Assembly: GCF_023278085.1 (NCBI RefSeq)
Contig: NZ_CP066265.1
Location: 2,696,501 to 2,760,500 of the forward strand
Reading direction: 5' to 3'
Length of the DNA stretch: 64,000 nucleotides
Source of the DNA: Pseudomonas syringae
GTDB lineage: Bacteria; Pseudomonadota; Gammaproteobacteria; Pseudomonadales; Pseudomonadaceae
Of the stretch, positions 43,847 through 53,747 are shown piece after piece. The position numbers were made by a program, and so were the translations under genes. The notes under the pieces were generated by a model that saw nothing but the letters and a program-made list of their open reading frames with translations, was not told the origin of the DNA and made no database searches. Numbering within the stretch: position 1 is the first letter of the stretch; each line of letters starts with the position of its first letter.

Positions 43847-45643
43847 ATGAACACTCCTCACTGCCAACTTCCCGATCACAGCGTTGCCACTGAGCACTTC
43901 TCGCCGCGCGGCGACAGCACACAGCCGGGCGCCAGCGGATCGCCAACCGCCGAAGAGCTGACCGGCTGCCTGTTTTTCTCGCCCGAAGACGGCCGCATCT
44001 GGCTTAACGATCAGCGCATGCTGCTGCTCCACAGCTCGTCGTTCGGCAACCTGCGCCGCGAGATCATCGAACGTCTTGGCCGGGAGCAGGCACGCGGAAT
44101 GTTCACCCGCGCGGGTTACCTGTCCGGTGCGCGGGATGCCCGACTGATTCGTGAGCGCTGGCCACTGGCCGATGCCACCTCGGCGTTTCGCGCCGGTACT
44201 CACTTGCACACCCTTGAAGGCATGACCAAGGTTGAACCGCTGCATTTCAAGTTCGATGCAGAATCCGGCTTCTACGAAGGGGAATTTCTCTGGCATCACT
44301 CCTGTGAAGCGGATGAGCATGTCGCGGCTTATGGCATCGCACAGGACCCGGTGTGCTGGACCGAAATCGGTTATGCCATCGGCTTCGTCAGCGGCCTGTT
44401 CGGGCAGATGGTAATTTTTCGGGAGGTCGAGTGCCGTGGCATGGGCCACGCGACCTGCCGGGTGGTCGGCAAGACCGCAGAGCAATGGGGCGATGTGGAG
44501 CGCGACCTGAGTTATCTGAACGTCGTAAACGCGGCCAGCCCTGCTCCGCCAGGCCAGCTGGCAAGCGCACCTGATGAAGCGGGCTCCGCGACCGCGACCG
44601 ATCACACGCTGATTGGTGCCAGCGCCGCATTCACTGCGGCCACCCAGGCCCTTCAGCGCGTGGCGACGACACCTGCAACGGTGCTGATCAGCGGCGAGTC
44701 CGGTGTGGGCAAGGAAATGTTCGCTCGCCAGTTGCATCAGCTCAGTCGTCAGCAAAAAGGCCCTTTTATCGCGCTCAACTGCGCGGCCATCCCGGACAAC
44801 CTGATCGAGGCGGAGCTGTTCGGCGTCGAGCGCGGCGCCTACACCGGCGCCACCCACTCAAGACCCGGACGCTTCGAGCGCGCCAATGGCGGCACGCTGT
44901 TCCTGGATGAAATCACCTCCCTCAGTCTGGCCGGGCAAAGCAAGCTGCTGCGCGCCCTGCAAGAACGCGAGATCGAGCGCGTCGGCGGGGGGCACGGCAT
45001 AAAGGTCAATGTCCGGGTGGTGGCGGCGACCAACGTTGATCTGCGCAAGGCCGTGGCCAGCGGTGATTTTCGTGAAGACCTGTTCTACCGGTTGAATGTC
45101 TACCCGATCGCCCTGCCCCCGTTGCGCGAGCGCCGTGATGACATTCCATTGCTGATCAGTGCATTTCTCAAAAGGTTTTGTCAGGAATACGGCAGAACCC
45201 CGGCCGGCTTGACCATGCGCGCCTTGAAAACGCTGGTGCGCTATGACTTCGCCGGTAACGTGCGAGAACTGCAGAATTTGATCGAGCGTGGTTTGATCGC
45301 CAGCGATGAAGGCCAGGCTATTGATCTGGTGCATATTTTCCGCAATGAATCGCTGCCAGTGGATTCGTACTCGCTGAATCACGCTGGCGCACTTTCGCAG
45401 ACGTCCGAGGCAGGCACAGGGGCTGATACAGGGGTTGATACAACGGCAACGACCAGCGAGAGATTACTGGATACGCTGCATGAGCCGCAGAACGCATTCT
45501 CCATCGAGGATCTGGAAAGACGCTTGATCGATGAAGCCCTGCAAAAAAGCGAGGGCAACCTGGCGGCTGCCTCTCGCTTGTTGGGGCTGAGTCGCGCCCA
45601 GTTTGCCTATCGCCTGAAAAAGCACCGGTTCAAGACAGCCTGA
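43847..45643 (+). CDS. sigma-54-dependent activator, XylR/DmpR family
   Basis: A 598-residue protein with an XylR_N aromatic-sensing domain (residues ~35-145), a V4R domain (~150-215), an AAA+ sigma-54 activation domain with Walker A GESGVGKE (~282-289) and GAYTGA at 330-335 (a common variant of GAFTGA), and a C-terminal Fis-type HTH ([20 protein letters not shown]). Such proteins bind an aromatic inducer directly. The ATG at 43847 follows GAGG. It is divergent from the sigma-54 promoter, so coniferyl alcohol or its aldehyde is a plausible inducer. Confidence 0.92.
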   Translation: MNTPHCQLPDHSVATEHFSPRGDSTQPGASGSPTAEELTGCLFFSPEDGRIWLNDQRMLLLHSSSFGNLRREIIERLGREQARGMFTRAGYLSGARDARLIRERWPLADATSAFRAGTHLHTLEGMTKVEPLHFKFDAESGFYEGEFLWHHSCEADEHVAAYGIAQDPVCWTEIGYAIGFVSGLFGQMVIFREVECRGMGHATCRVVGKTAEQWGDVERDLSYLNVVNAASPAPPGQLASAPDEAGSATATDHTLIGASAAFTAATQALQRVATTPATVLISGESGVGKEMFARQLHQLSRQQKGPFIALNCAAIPDNLIEAELFGVERGAYTGATHSRPGRFERANGGTLFLDEITSLSLAGQSKLLRALQEREIERVGGGHGIKVNVRVVAATNVDLRKAVASGDFREDLFYRLNVYPIALPPLRERRDDIPLLISAFLKRFCQEYGRTPAGLTMRALKTLVRYDFAGNVRELQNLIERGLIASDEGQAIDLVHIFRNESLPVDSYSLNHAGALSQTSEAGTGADTGVDTTATTSERLLDTLHEPQNAFSIEDLERRLIDEALQKSEGNLAAASRLLGLSRAQFAYRLKKHRFKTA

Positions 45644-45657
45644 ACGACAACAGGCAG

Positions 45658-45679
45658 TGCGCAGCCGGAAAGCTGCGCA
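45658..45679. terminator. hairpin between convergent activator and treS
   Basis: TGCGCAGC (45658-45665) pairs perfectly with GCTGCGCA (45672-45679) around a six-base loop, between the two stop codons. No T run follows. Confidence 0.5.
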
Positions 45680-45686
45680 AACCGGC

Positions 45687-47750
45687 TTAGATGGGCAGAG
45701 TACTGACCACGCGCAGCGCCAGACCTTCGTAGGCATCGAGGGTGATGGTGAACTCGCCCTGCTCGGTCAGATCCCCCTCAACACGTTCGTTGATGATGTC
45801 GACCACCGGGCCGGGCGCAATGCCAGGCAGGTTAAGGGTCTCGACAATGGTTTCGGCACTGAAGTTGAGCGCCGTGATCTGCGTGCCCTTGCCAGCCGGC
45901 AATTCATGGACCATGACCAGCAGGCCCGGATGCTCGACGTCCGGAATCAGAATCTGACGGCTCGCGGCGATGTCATAGGCACGACGCACCGCGAGGATCT
46001 TCTTCAGTTGCGAGGCGAACGAATCAGGCCGTTTCAGCTGGCTGACGAGGCTGCCATACAGCGACCTCGGACGCGGCATGTTGCCCGCAGAGAACTCGGC
46101 TTCCGGGTCCAGATCGACCAGGTCGTAGGCACCGCGGTGAACCCAGCGGGTATCGCCGTCCTGCATCAAATGCTCGACCTGCTCGGCCGGCAGCGTCAAG
46201 GCACCCACCATGTCCCAGCCAGACAAGGCAAACACGCCCGGCTGCATGGCGTTGTACATGACCAGCAACAAATGGATGTGCTGGATCTGCTGGATATCTG
46301 CGTCGGTGATGTCGTCCAGATCGCGGATGCCCAGCGCGGCGGTGATGATACTGGCTGTGGTGCAGGATACGCCGTTGGTGACGAACTTGAGGTTGTACGG
46401 CGCGTGTTCGCCCGACAGCTTCTCGTACATCTCTTCGCGAATGTGCTCGCGCAAGATGTTGCCCGGGAACGTCTGCCCCTGGTAGTGGAAGGTGTCGTGG
46501 GCGTGCAGTGTCCAGAAATGCACCAGCTCCAGCGTCAACTCGTCATGGTTCTGCAAGGCGTGGATCAGCGAGGCCGGATCAATGCCATACGCATGAACCT
46601 GACGCAGCATCAAGCGCAGGAACTCGGTGGTGCCGGTCAGCAGCGCGTGCTGATAGGCCGGGCGAGTAATAAAGTCGTAGGACAGGTCAGCGCCGCCGTT
46701 GCCCATTGAAGCGATGTCGTCGATGGTCAGGTTCAGCTCCTGGAAGCTGAAACCGCCCGCCTTGCGAATCGCGCCAGCCAACAGCTGGTTGCCGGTGATC
46801 GACAACGGGTGGCTCTCCGACCAGGCGGTGCCTTCGGCGCGGCGCTCGACACCCAGAAAACCGTTGGCATCCAGACGTAGCACGCGAGCGCCCATGACGT
46901 CGATCGCGTGCAGCGCATCACCGATGATCATCTGCTGCGCGGCGAAGCTCGGGTCCAGCCAGTTCAGCGAAGGCTGGCCGTCCTTGAAGTAATGCAGGTA
47001 GACCCAACGCCGTGCTTTGCCGTCGACGCCCTGCACTACATCCGTGGCGCTCCAGTCGGTTTCCTTGACGCCCGGTTCGAAGAAGATCACCCGTTGCAAC
47101 TGACCAACGATGTAATGCTTGTCGCGCAACTGATCGACCACATCGGGCATCAGGTTGACCGCGTCACGGCCTGCCGGAACGTCGGGCAGCAGTTGCCAGT
47201 CTTCCTCGCGGATTTCGACCATGTGAAACAGGCCGGGGTAATCTTCGTAAGCCAGTTCGGCAAGCCGGAAGTCAGCGCCTTTGCCAGTGTGCGAAGGGAT
47301 GATGTCATCGATGATCACCGCGTTGTGCGCGGCCGCGATGCGCGTCAGGCTCAACAATTGCGCTTCGGTACCCAGATCCGGGTCGATGCCGAAGCTGATG
47401 CGGTCGAAGTTGCCGTCGATACTCGGCGTGCGAGTGCGGCCCTGCAGCCCGCCGGAGAGCTTGAGCGGACCGTTATGAATGCCTTGAATGCCGATTTCCG
47501 ACAGCGCATGCCACAAGGTTTCGTCACCCAGCGCTTCCAGTACCGAGCCACCCTCACGGGTGACGATCGACGCCGGGTAGGCGGTGAACCAGACCGAAGC
47601 GATAGCGGAAGCGTCTCGCGGACGGGCCAGAGCGAACGGACGCTGCCAGAGCCTGCCCTGCCCCGAATAAGTCTTGGCGCGCTGCCTGGCGGCGTTAAGC
47701 ATCGATTGCTCGACCAGCCACTCCACGTACTGCTTGTCCGGTATCGTCAT
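45687..47750 (-). CDS. treS: trehalose synthase (maltose to trehalose), GH13
   Basis: A 687-residue GH13 protein closely resembling the ~689-residue single-domain trehalose synthase of P. stutzeri, without the maltokinase extension of other TreS. Catalytic residues are visible: nucleophile D294 (RLDANGF), acid/base E338 (FQELN), and D403 (LQNHDE); region I is [14 protein letters not shown]. It interconverts maltose and trehalose in the cytoplasm, relevant to osmotic and desiccation tolerance. It stands alone between hairpins. The match to the P. stutzeri enzyme is from memory. Confidence 0.82.
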   Translation of the reverse strand: MTIPDKQYVEWLVEQSMLNAARQRAKTYSGQGRLWQRPFALARPRDASAIASVWFTAYPASIVTREGGSVLEALGDETLWHALSEIGIQGIHNGPLKLSGGLQGRTRTPSIDGNFDRISFGIDPDLGTEAQLLSLTRIAAAHNAVIIDDIIPSHTGKGADFRLAELAYEDYPGLFHMVEIREEDWQLLPDVPAGRDAVNLMPDVVDQLRDKHYIVGQLQRVIFFEPGVKETDWSATDVVQGVDGKARRWVYLHYFKDGQPSLNWLDPSFAAQQMIIGDALHAIDVMGARVLRLDANGFLGVERRAEGTAWSESHPLSITGNQLLAGAIRKAGGFSFQELNLTIDDIASMGNGGADLSYDFITRPAYQHALLTGTTEFLRLMLRQVHAYGIDPASLIHALQNHDELTLELVHFWTLHAHDTFHYQGQTFPGNILREHIREEMYEKLSGEHAPYNLKFVTNGVSCTTASIITAALGIRDLDDITDADIQQIQHIHLLLVMYNAMQPGVFALSGWDMVGALTLPAEQVEHLMQDGDTRWVHRGAYDLVDLDPEAEFSAGNMPRPRSLYGSLVSQLKRPDSFASQLKKILAVRRAYDIAASRQILIPDVEHPGLLVMVHELPAGKGTQITALNFSAETIVETLNLPGIAPGPVVDIINERVEGDLTEQGEFTITLDAYEGLALRVVSTLPI

Positions 47751-47784
47751 AGCGTTCAGTCTTCCTCTTGAATCGGCGACCTGA

Positions 47785-47806
47785 AACGCTCCGCTGGCGG
47801 AGCGTT
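47785..47806. terminator. hairpin downstream of the broken LysR gene
   Basis: AACGCTCCGC (47785-47794) is followed after two bases by GCGGAGCGTT (47797-47806), a ten-base perfect arm pair lying between the LysR stop and the treS start. It may end the minus-strand LysR transcript. Confidence 0.55.
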
Positions 47807-47877
47807 CTGAATGTTTTACCTATGGGTAAGAGCTCTTTGCACCGAAAACGTTGCATCAGTGTCGAGCGCAACCGCTA

Positions 47878-48743
47878 TCAATAGCGCTGAACAGGCATGC
47901 CGGGCGGTTTCTTCAGCGCTTGAATCACTGCATTGGCAGCATTGGAAAGCAGCGAGGTCGGGCGCGCCACGATGCTGATCTGACGCGTGACCGGCAATGG
48001 CAACGCGATCTGCTGGACGTCGCCGGCCTGAGCGCTCAACAGCGCACTGGGCAGAATCGAGATGCAATGCCGTTTGGCAACCAGATCCAGCAGGGTTTCC
48101 AGACAACTGAGTTCGCCCCGATGAACAAGCCGCACCTGTGCTGCAGCCAGTTGCTGGTGCAGGCGCTCGACGCCCGGATGCCGCCAGGCCACATAACGCG
48201 CATTCTGCACCCGCTCGACAAAGCTGCGCTGTGCAGCCTGTTCGTTGCGTGCAGCGACCAGTACGTAATGATCCGACCATTGATGATGTTCCAGATAATG
48301 TTCGCCCACGACAGTCGCCGGAAGGATCACGATATCGGCGATATCCTTCCTTAACGCGTCGAGTGACGGATTCTGCTCGCTGCTGTGCAGCACATTCAGA
48401 TGGATATCAGGATAGTGACGGGCCAGAAAATCCAGTGATGCCGGCAGGCTGGTCTCGCGAATATGCGTGTGGTAGTGAATGGTTACACTACCACTGACCC
48501 CATTTTTTTTAGTTGTTCCAGCGTTGCCATAACGTTGCCGAGCGTCTGGGTGATGACTTTTCCCTCGGGAGTCAGGGTGCAGCCAGTGCGGCTGCGGATG
48601 AACAGCCGTTTTTCGAAAAAATCCTCGACCTCCTTGATCGCATAACTGATGTTCGACTGGCTGCACCCCAGAATGGCCGCAGCCTCGGAAAACGAACCGT
48701 GCTGCGCGACGGTTTGAACGACTTTGAAGAAGTGGGTTTTCAT
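47878..48743 (-). pseudogene. LysR-family regulator split by a frameshift at an A8 tract
   Basis: The N-terminal part (MKTHFFKVVQTVAQHGSFSE ... NVMATLEQLKK, start 48743) is an intact LTTR HTH that stops at 48483. The effector domain (SVTIHYHTHIRETSLPASLD onward to VQRY) continues in another frame to 47878. The switch point is a run of eight A (minus strand) at 48503-48510, where one extra A would rejoin the frames as ATLEQLKKNGVSGSVTIHY. It is therefore either a pseudogene, a slippage-controlled gene, or a sequencing error. Confidence 0.8.
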
Positions 48744-49061
48744 GTGTCCTGCACTCTGGTTTTGCAAAGATTGGGGGCGGCCTGCCGCTGGATGGGAAAG
48801 TGATCGGGGAATGTGATCGGGAATGCAGGAATCCCTGGCTGACAAGCCAGACTGCCGGCTTCAAGGCAGTCGGCAGAGACGTCTCAGACTGGGGTGGTGC
48901 ATAGGCAGGTCTTCCCGAAACGGGCTTCGCTATGCACGTTTCGGGCACATGCCGTCATCCGTGATATCCAGGGCAAGACGAATGTCTTCGAGCCGCTGTG
49001 AACATCGGCCCCGACGCTGTCCCTTACCACCAGGGAAGTTGCAGCGGGGAACGCAAATGAA
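48744..49061. other. non-coding gap with hairpins
   Basis: No gene is supported in this 318-bp gap. It contains GACTGCC/GGCAGTC (48850-48871) and TGGCT/AGCCA stems. The structure could belong to a terminator or small RNA, but nothing decides this. Confidence 0.4.
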
Positions 49062-49667
49062 TCAGTCGTTTTCGGTCCAGTCGAAATCCATTTGCAGCGC
49101 AGTGCGCTCGGCCAGAGCACGGCTGTGCAAGCGCTCGACCAGATGCAGGCTCATGTCGATACCGGCGGAAATACCGGCCGATGTCACGAATGCACCCTCG
49201 TCTACCCAGCGCAACGTGCTGAGCACGTCCACCGAGGGGAACATTTCCTTGAGGTCGTCGATGTCTTCCCAATGCGTAGTGACCTGCTTGCCGGCCAGCT
49301 TGCCGGTCTTGGCCAGCATGAAGGCTCCAGTGCAGACCGCCGCGACCACACGCCCCGGTACTGACTGATCGCTGATCCAGCGAATGACGTCGGCTTTTTC
49401 CAGCTCGGCATTGACCACCCCGCCCGGCACGATCAGGCAGTCGATGGGAGGGTGATCACTGATGGAAAAATCCGGGTCGACTTTCAACCCTGCACGCGCG
49501 CGCACCGGCGTGATGCTGCGGCCAATGGTGAACACGTTGAACAGCGCCCGGTCATCGCGGCTGTTGCGCGCGTGCATGCGGGTTGCGGTGGTGAATACTT
49601 CGTAGGGGCCAGCGAAGTCGAGGACTTCGACGTCGTCGTAGACGTAGATACCGATATTGAGTGGCAC
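49062..49667 (-). CDS. DJ-1/PfpI-family protein
   Basis: A 201-residue class I glutamine amidotransferase-like protein. The nucleophile elbow is AAVCTGAF (C112), the nearby THWEDIDDL supplies His/Asp, and the N-terminal FAGPYEVF has the conserved acidic residue. Relatives include isonitrile hydratases and the sensor domains of GlxA/FtrA regulators. It is divergent from ftrA, whose N-terminal half has the same fold, so the two may work on the same metabolite. Confidence 0.87.
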   Translation of the reverse strand: MPLNIGIYVYDDVEVLDFAGPYEVFTTATRMHARNSRDDRALFNVFTIGRSITPVRARAGLKVDPDFSISDHPPIDCLIVPGGVVNAELEKADVIRWISDQSVPGRVVAAVCTGAFMLAKTGKLAGKQVTTHWEDIDDLKEMFPSVDVLSTLRWVDEGAFVTSAGISAGIDMSLHLVERLHSRALAERTALQMDFDWTEND

Positions 49668-49791
49668 GAGTTGGCTCCAGGGTCTGCTTGCCAGACCGCT
49701 TGCATGTTAATGTTTCACCTGGATTGCAGGTTACGCAGTAGCATCGAGGCAAACTACTGGCTGAAATGCCAATATCCGGTAACATCGCGCC

Positions 49792-50745
49792 ATGAAAAAT
49801 CATCTCGTCGTCGCCCTGATCTATAACCAGCTCTGCACCTTCGAATTTGGCTGCACGGTTGAGGTATTTGCCCTCAAACGACCCGAACTCGGGGTCAGCT
49901 GGTATGAGTTTGCGACCTACCCGGTCGACGACGGGCCGATCGCCGCGGCGGGCGGCATCACCATCGTGCCGACGCCGGGCGAAGTGCTGCTGGAAAATGC
50001 CGACACCATCATCGTGCCGGGCTGGCGCGGCGTTGAATCAGCGGTCCCACAGCGCTTGATCGAACAGCTTCAGGCTGCGCACGCACGGGGCGCGAGGATC
50101 TGTTCGATCTGCACCGGCGCCTTTGTGCTGGCGGCGGCCGGTCTGCTTGACGGGCACAAGGTCACCACCCACTGGCGTTACACCGATCTGCTGGCCAGCA
50201 TGTATCCGGGCCTGACCATCCAGCCCAACGAGTTGTATGTGGATCAAGGCACGATTGTCACCGCTGCCGGCTCGGCAGCCGGGCTGGACATGATGCTGCA
50301 CCTGGTGCGCAACGATCACGGGGCGCGTGTCGCCAACATGGTGGCGCAGCGCATGGTGATCCCGCCCCATCGCGAAGGCGGACAGTCGCAGTACGCCTCC
50401 CGGCAACTGGTGACCGCCAGCGACGGGCCGATTTCCAATTTGATGGACTGGATTCGCAGTGACCTGAAGCGGCCGCATACCATCAAGGACATGGCTTCGC
50501 GTGCAGCACTCAGTACCCGCACCCTACACCGCAGCTTCATGGAAAGCACCGGTCTGACACCCATCGACTGGCTGCTTGGCGAGCGCGTGGCCTACGCCAA
50601 GGAGCTGCTTGAATCCTCGAAACTGCGCCTCAACGAGGTGGTCGACCGGGCGGGTTTCGGTTCCGAAGAGTCGTTCCGCCGCCATTTCCGCAATCTGGTG
50701 GGAATCAGTCCGAGCAGTTACCGCAAGCAGTTTGCTCGGGTCTGA
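49792..50745 (+). CDS. ftrA: AraC-family regulator with DJ-1/PfpI domain (FtrA/GlxA type)
   Basis: A 317-residue protein with an N-terminal DJ-1/PfpI-like domain (residues ~5-170; ICTGAFVLAAAG, TTHWRYTDLL) and a C-terminal AraC HTH pair (SRAALSTRTLHRSFMESTGLTPIDWLLGERV, EVVDRAGFGSEESFRRHFRNLVGISPSSYRKQF). It is divergent from the PfpI gene. Its 3' end overlaps the convergent serine hydrolase gene by 41 bp, which closes the hydrazine-type operon; whether it regulates that operon is unknown. Confidence 0.88.
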   Translation: MKNHLVVALIYNQLCTFEFGCTVEVFALKRPELGVSWYEFATYPVDDGPIAAAGGITIVPTPGEVLLENADTIIVPGWRGVESAVPQRLIEQLQAAHARGARICSICTGAFVLAAAGLLDGHKVTTHWRYTDLLASMYPGLTIQPNELYVDQGTIVTAAGSAAGLDMMLHLVRNDHGARVANMVAQRMVIPPHREGGQSQYASRQLVTASDGPISNLMDWIRSDLKRPHTIKDMASRAALSTRTLHRSFMESTGLTPIDWLLGERVAYAKELLESSKLRLNEVVDRAGFGSEESFRRHFRNLVGISPSSYRKQFARV

Positions 50746-51883
50746 GATACAGCGCGTCGACCATGGCGTCGGCAAACTCGCCCCACGCGCCCGCTACGGC
50801 GGTGTTGGTGATGGCGACCAGGCTGATGGCCGACACCGGATCAACCCAATAATGACTGCCATACAGGCCGCACCATGACCAGGTGCCCGCGCCCTGCGGC
50901 TGCCCGGCGGCCAGCGGATCGCTCAGAATCATCGGCCCCAGGCCGAATTTCCAGCCCGGCCCACGGTTCTCGACAATCTTCTGGTCCATCGTGTTGCCCA
51001 GCAGTTGCCGGGTACTGGCAGGGTTCAGCAACGGCGCACCGCCCAGACGAAGACACTCCAGCACGCGAAGATAGTCATCCGCCGTGCCCAGCATGCCCGC
51101 CCCGCCCGACTCATAAGCCGTCGTGTCAAACGCGCGAGCCGAGGACAGCCGTGCCCATCCGCTGTCGAGCCTCAATACCTCGTTGTCGCCGATACGCTGC
51201 GGCCCGCGAGCGCCATCCTGGTAGGCAACGGCCAGCGGTTGACCCGGCCCATGACGGAATGAAGTCCTGCTCATGCTTAAAGGCTCAGTGACCCATCGGG
51301 CGACGGCGTCGGACAAGGGCATGCCGCAGGCCTGTTCGATCACCGCGCCCAGCACGTCGGTGGCCAGCGAATACCCCCACGCGCTGCCGGGCTCGAACAG
51401 CAATGGCAAGCGCGCCAGTCGCGCCAGGTTTTCGTGCAGGTCAAACGCTACACAATCCAGTCCGTCCGAGACGCCAGCCTGTTGATAGGCATTGCCGGGC
51501 GCTTGCTCGAAACCGTAGCTCAGGCCGGAGGTGTGCGACAGCAAATGCCGCAGGGTAATGACCGGCTCACGGCCATCTGCCAACCGTGGTCGAAAGGCTG
51601 GCAGCCAGTCAGTCAGCGCAGCGTCAAGACGCAGGACTCCCAGCTCGCACAGGCGCATCACCACGATGGACGTCAGCAGTTTAGTCAGTGACGCCAGGCG
51701 AAAGCGCGTGTTGCGGCAGACCGGAATCTGCCGCTCCCGATCAGCCCAGCCGCTGGCGCAGGCGTAACGCAACTCACCGTCCTGGGCCAGCAGCACAACC
51801 CCCCCGACGATCCGGCCCTGATCAATGAACCTCTGCCAGACCTGCGCCAGGCGCTGCACGGCGCTTTCATCGAGTTGCTGCAT
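50705..51883 (-). CDS. beta-lactamase-family serine hydrolase
   Basis: A 392-residue class C beta-lactamase/esterase-fold protein with SxxK (S65-L-T-K68), HTSGLSYGF, and a YSL triad at 171-173 in place of YxN; the C-terminal HYWVDP may supply the KTG-equivalent strand. It has no signal peptide, so it should be cytoplasmic. It is the last gene of the ten-gene operon, three bases after the alcohol dehydrogenase. Hydrolysis or transacylation of an ester or amide in the pathway product is possible; the substrate is unknown. Confidence 0.85.
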   Translation of the reverse strand: MQQLDESAVQRLAQVWQRFIDQGRIVGGVVLLAQDGELRYACASGWADRERQIPVCRNTRFRLASLTKLLTSIVVMRLCELGVLRLDAALTDWLPAFRPRLADGREPVITLRHLLSHTSGLSYGFEQAPGNAYQQAGVSDGLDCVAFDLHENLARLARLPLLFEPGSAWGYSLATDVLGAVIEQACGMPLSDAVARWVTEPLSMSRTSFRHGPGQPLAVAYQDGARGPQRIGDNEVLRLDSGWARLSSARAFDTTAYESGGAGMLGTADDYLRVLECLRLGGAPLLNPASTRQLLGNTMDQKIVENRGPGWKFGLGPMILSDPLAAGQPQGAGTWSWCGLYGSHYWVDPVSAISLVAITNTAVAGAWGEFADAMVDALYLRPEQTACGNCSD

Positions 51884-51886
51884 GCT

Positions 51887-53041
51887 TCAGCAACCATGAA
51901 CCGCACGGCTGAAAATCTGCGCGTACTCTGCCGCCGAATGGCGAATCGGGTTGGTGTGCGAACAGCCATCGGCAAACGCCATCTTTCCAACCCGCTCCGT
52001 ATCGCGATCATCAATACCGATGGCGGCCAGCGTGTGCGGAATGCCGATCTGCTCACGGAGGTCCAGCACCCACGCCATTACGCCTTTGAAACCCGGCTCG
52101 GGCAACCGCAGGTAAACCGCCAGATCCTCCATCTGGGTCAGCAGCGCCGAGCTGTTGGCGTGCAGCACATAAGGCAGCAGGATCGCGTTCAACAAACCAT
52201 GGTGCTGGTCATATAGCGCGCCGAGACTCTGTGCAATCGCGTGGACGCCGCCCAGGCCACGCTGAAACGCGGCGGCGCCCAGGCTTGAGGCCACCAACAT
52301 CTGCTGACGCGCCTCCAGATCCTGCCCGTCGGCAACCACGCGGGGCAGATACTGCTTGATCATCTGCATGCCCTTGACCGAGACCGCTTCGGCCATCGGG
52401 TGCCAGACCGGTGAGCACCAGGCCTCCATGCAGTGGGTCAACGCGTCGGCACCGGTGGCGGCAGTCAAATGCATCGGCAGGTCCAGCGTCAGCGTGGCGT
52501 CCAGAATCGCAATGCGCGGCATCATGCGGATGTGCAGGATCGTGCGTTTGACCTGTGCCAGCTCATCGGTGATGACCGACGCCCTGCCCACTTCCGAGCC
52601 AGTCCCGGCCGTGGTCGGCAAAGCGATGACCGGCGCGATGCCTTGCGGGTCGGCGCGCAGGTGATTCTGGCCGATGTCCTCGAAATCCCAGAGCGGGCGG
52701 GTCTGGCCGGACATCAGCGCCACGGCCTTGGCTGCGTCCAGCGCCGAGCCGCCGCCGAATGCAATGACGCCGTCGTAACCACCGGCGCGATAAGCCTCCA
52801 GCCCTTCGGCAACATTGCTGCCGGTAGGGTTGCCCTTGACCCGGTCGAACAGCCCGCAGTGGCCCAATTGGCTACGGCAGTCCTCCACGGCGGAGGCGAT
52901 CATGGCGGTACTGCCGAGAAAGCGGTCGGTGATCAATAACGGCCGCTTGATGCCTGTCACCCGACAGGCGTCAGCCAGCTCTGAGACGCGCCCTGCGCCG
53001 GCCCGGATTGAAGTCGGATAGTGCCAATCGTTGCTGTGCAT
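51887..53041 (-). CDS. iron-containing alcohol dehydrogenase (group III)
   Basis: A 384-residue Fe-ADH: FGGGSALDAAKA for NAD(P), PTTAGTGSEV, and metal ligands D199, H203 (GADALTHCMEA), H267 (GVHAIAQ) and H281 (YDQHHG), with the His-x13-His spacing typical of the family. It interconverts an alcohol and an aldehyde. Within this operon a plausible substrate is the aminoadipate semialdehyde that an Spb39-type oxidase would release; that is inference. Confidence 0.88.
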   Translation of the reverse strand: MHSNDWHYPTSIRAGAGRVSELADACRVTGIKRPLLITDRFLGSTAMIASAVEDCRSQLGHCGLFDRVKGNPTGSNVAEGLEAYRAGGYDGVIAFGGGSALDAAKAVALMSGQTRPLWDFEDIGQNHLRADPQGIAPVIALPTTAGTGSEVGRASVITDELAQVKRTILHIRMMPRIAILDATLTLDLPMHLTAATGADALTHCMEAWCSPVWHPMAEAVSVKGMQMIKQYLPRVVADGQDLEARQQMLVASSLGAAAFQRGLGGVHAIAQSLGALYDQHHGLLNAILLPYVLHANSSALLTQMEDLAVYLRLPEPGFKGVMAWVLDLREQIGIPHTLAAIGIDDRDTERVGKMAFADGCSHTNPIRHSAAEYAQIFSRAVHGC

Positions 53042-53077
53042 TGAGGTATTCCCTTGAAAATCGAGTCAGTCAGCGCT

Positions 53078-53722
53078 TCAGTGAAAGAAACCAGCGGGCA
53101 GCAGACCGATCAGCAGACGCAGGCCGAACGCGATCATGAAAAGCCCGGTGACAATGTCGATGGCTTTTTTCATGCGCTGATAGCGAACCTGCACGGCAGG
53201 AATCGAAAACAGCGTGGCCAGCAACACGAACCATGAGATGGCCAGCACCGCGATGATCGATACCCCTGCCGTGCGCACCCAAATCGGCATGCCCGGCGTG
53301 GTGACGGTGGTGAAGACGCTGGTGTAAAACGCCAGCGCCTTGGGGTTGGTCAGGTTGGTGAACAGGCCGAAGCGATAGGCGCGCCCGAGGCTGCCGATGC
53401 CCAGCGCGCCGATGTCCCTCGGCTTGGGCTGGCTGCCTGCGCTGCGCAGGCTTTTGCTGCCGAGCCAGGTCAGATAGGCACCGCCGAGCAATTGCAGGGC
53501 CGGTTGCAGCCAGGGCAACTGCTGAAAGATAAGCCCCAGCCCGGTGGCGGCCAGCAACGCCCAGAGAATGCTTCCCGAGGCCACGCCCAGCCCGGCGCAG
53601 ATTCCCTGCTGCCGGGACTGGCTGAATGACAGCTGGGTGATGACCAGAAAATTCGGCCCGGGACTGATGATCAGCACAATGAACGCGCCAGCCAGCGCCG
53701 TCAGTAATGTCAGTTCGTACAT
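53078..53722 (-). CDS. LysE/RhtB-family amino-acid exporter
   Basis: A 214-residue protein with six membrane segments and the family start LTLLTALAGAFIVLIISPGPNFLVITQ, then SRQQGICAGLGVASGS and NLTNPKALAFY. LysE-type proteins export basic or neutral amino acids. Placed between the alcohol dehydrogenase and FAD/NAD(P) genes of the operon, it is likely to export the pathway product or to relieve a toxic intermediate. Confidence 0.9.
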   Translation of the reverse strand: MYELTLLTALAGAFIVLIISPGPNFLVITQLSFSQSRQQGICAGLGVASGSILWALLAATGLGLIFQQLPWLQPALQLLGGAYLTWLGSKSLRSAGSQPKPRDIGALGIGSLGRAYRFGLFTNLTNPKALAFYTSVFTTVTTPGMPIWVRTAGVSIIAVLAISWFVLLATLFSIPAVQVRYQRMKKAIDIVTGLFMIAFGLRLLIGLLPAGFFH

Positions 53723-53747
53723 AGGTAATTCCTTTTTTATGAATGAG

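Noticed and set aside
47878..48948. Single 356-codon protein for the LysR region
   Set aside because: Its first ~150 residues are out-of-frame translation of the HTH; the frameshift model explains both halves.
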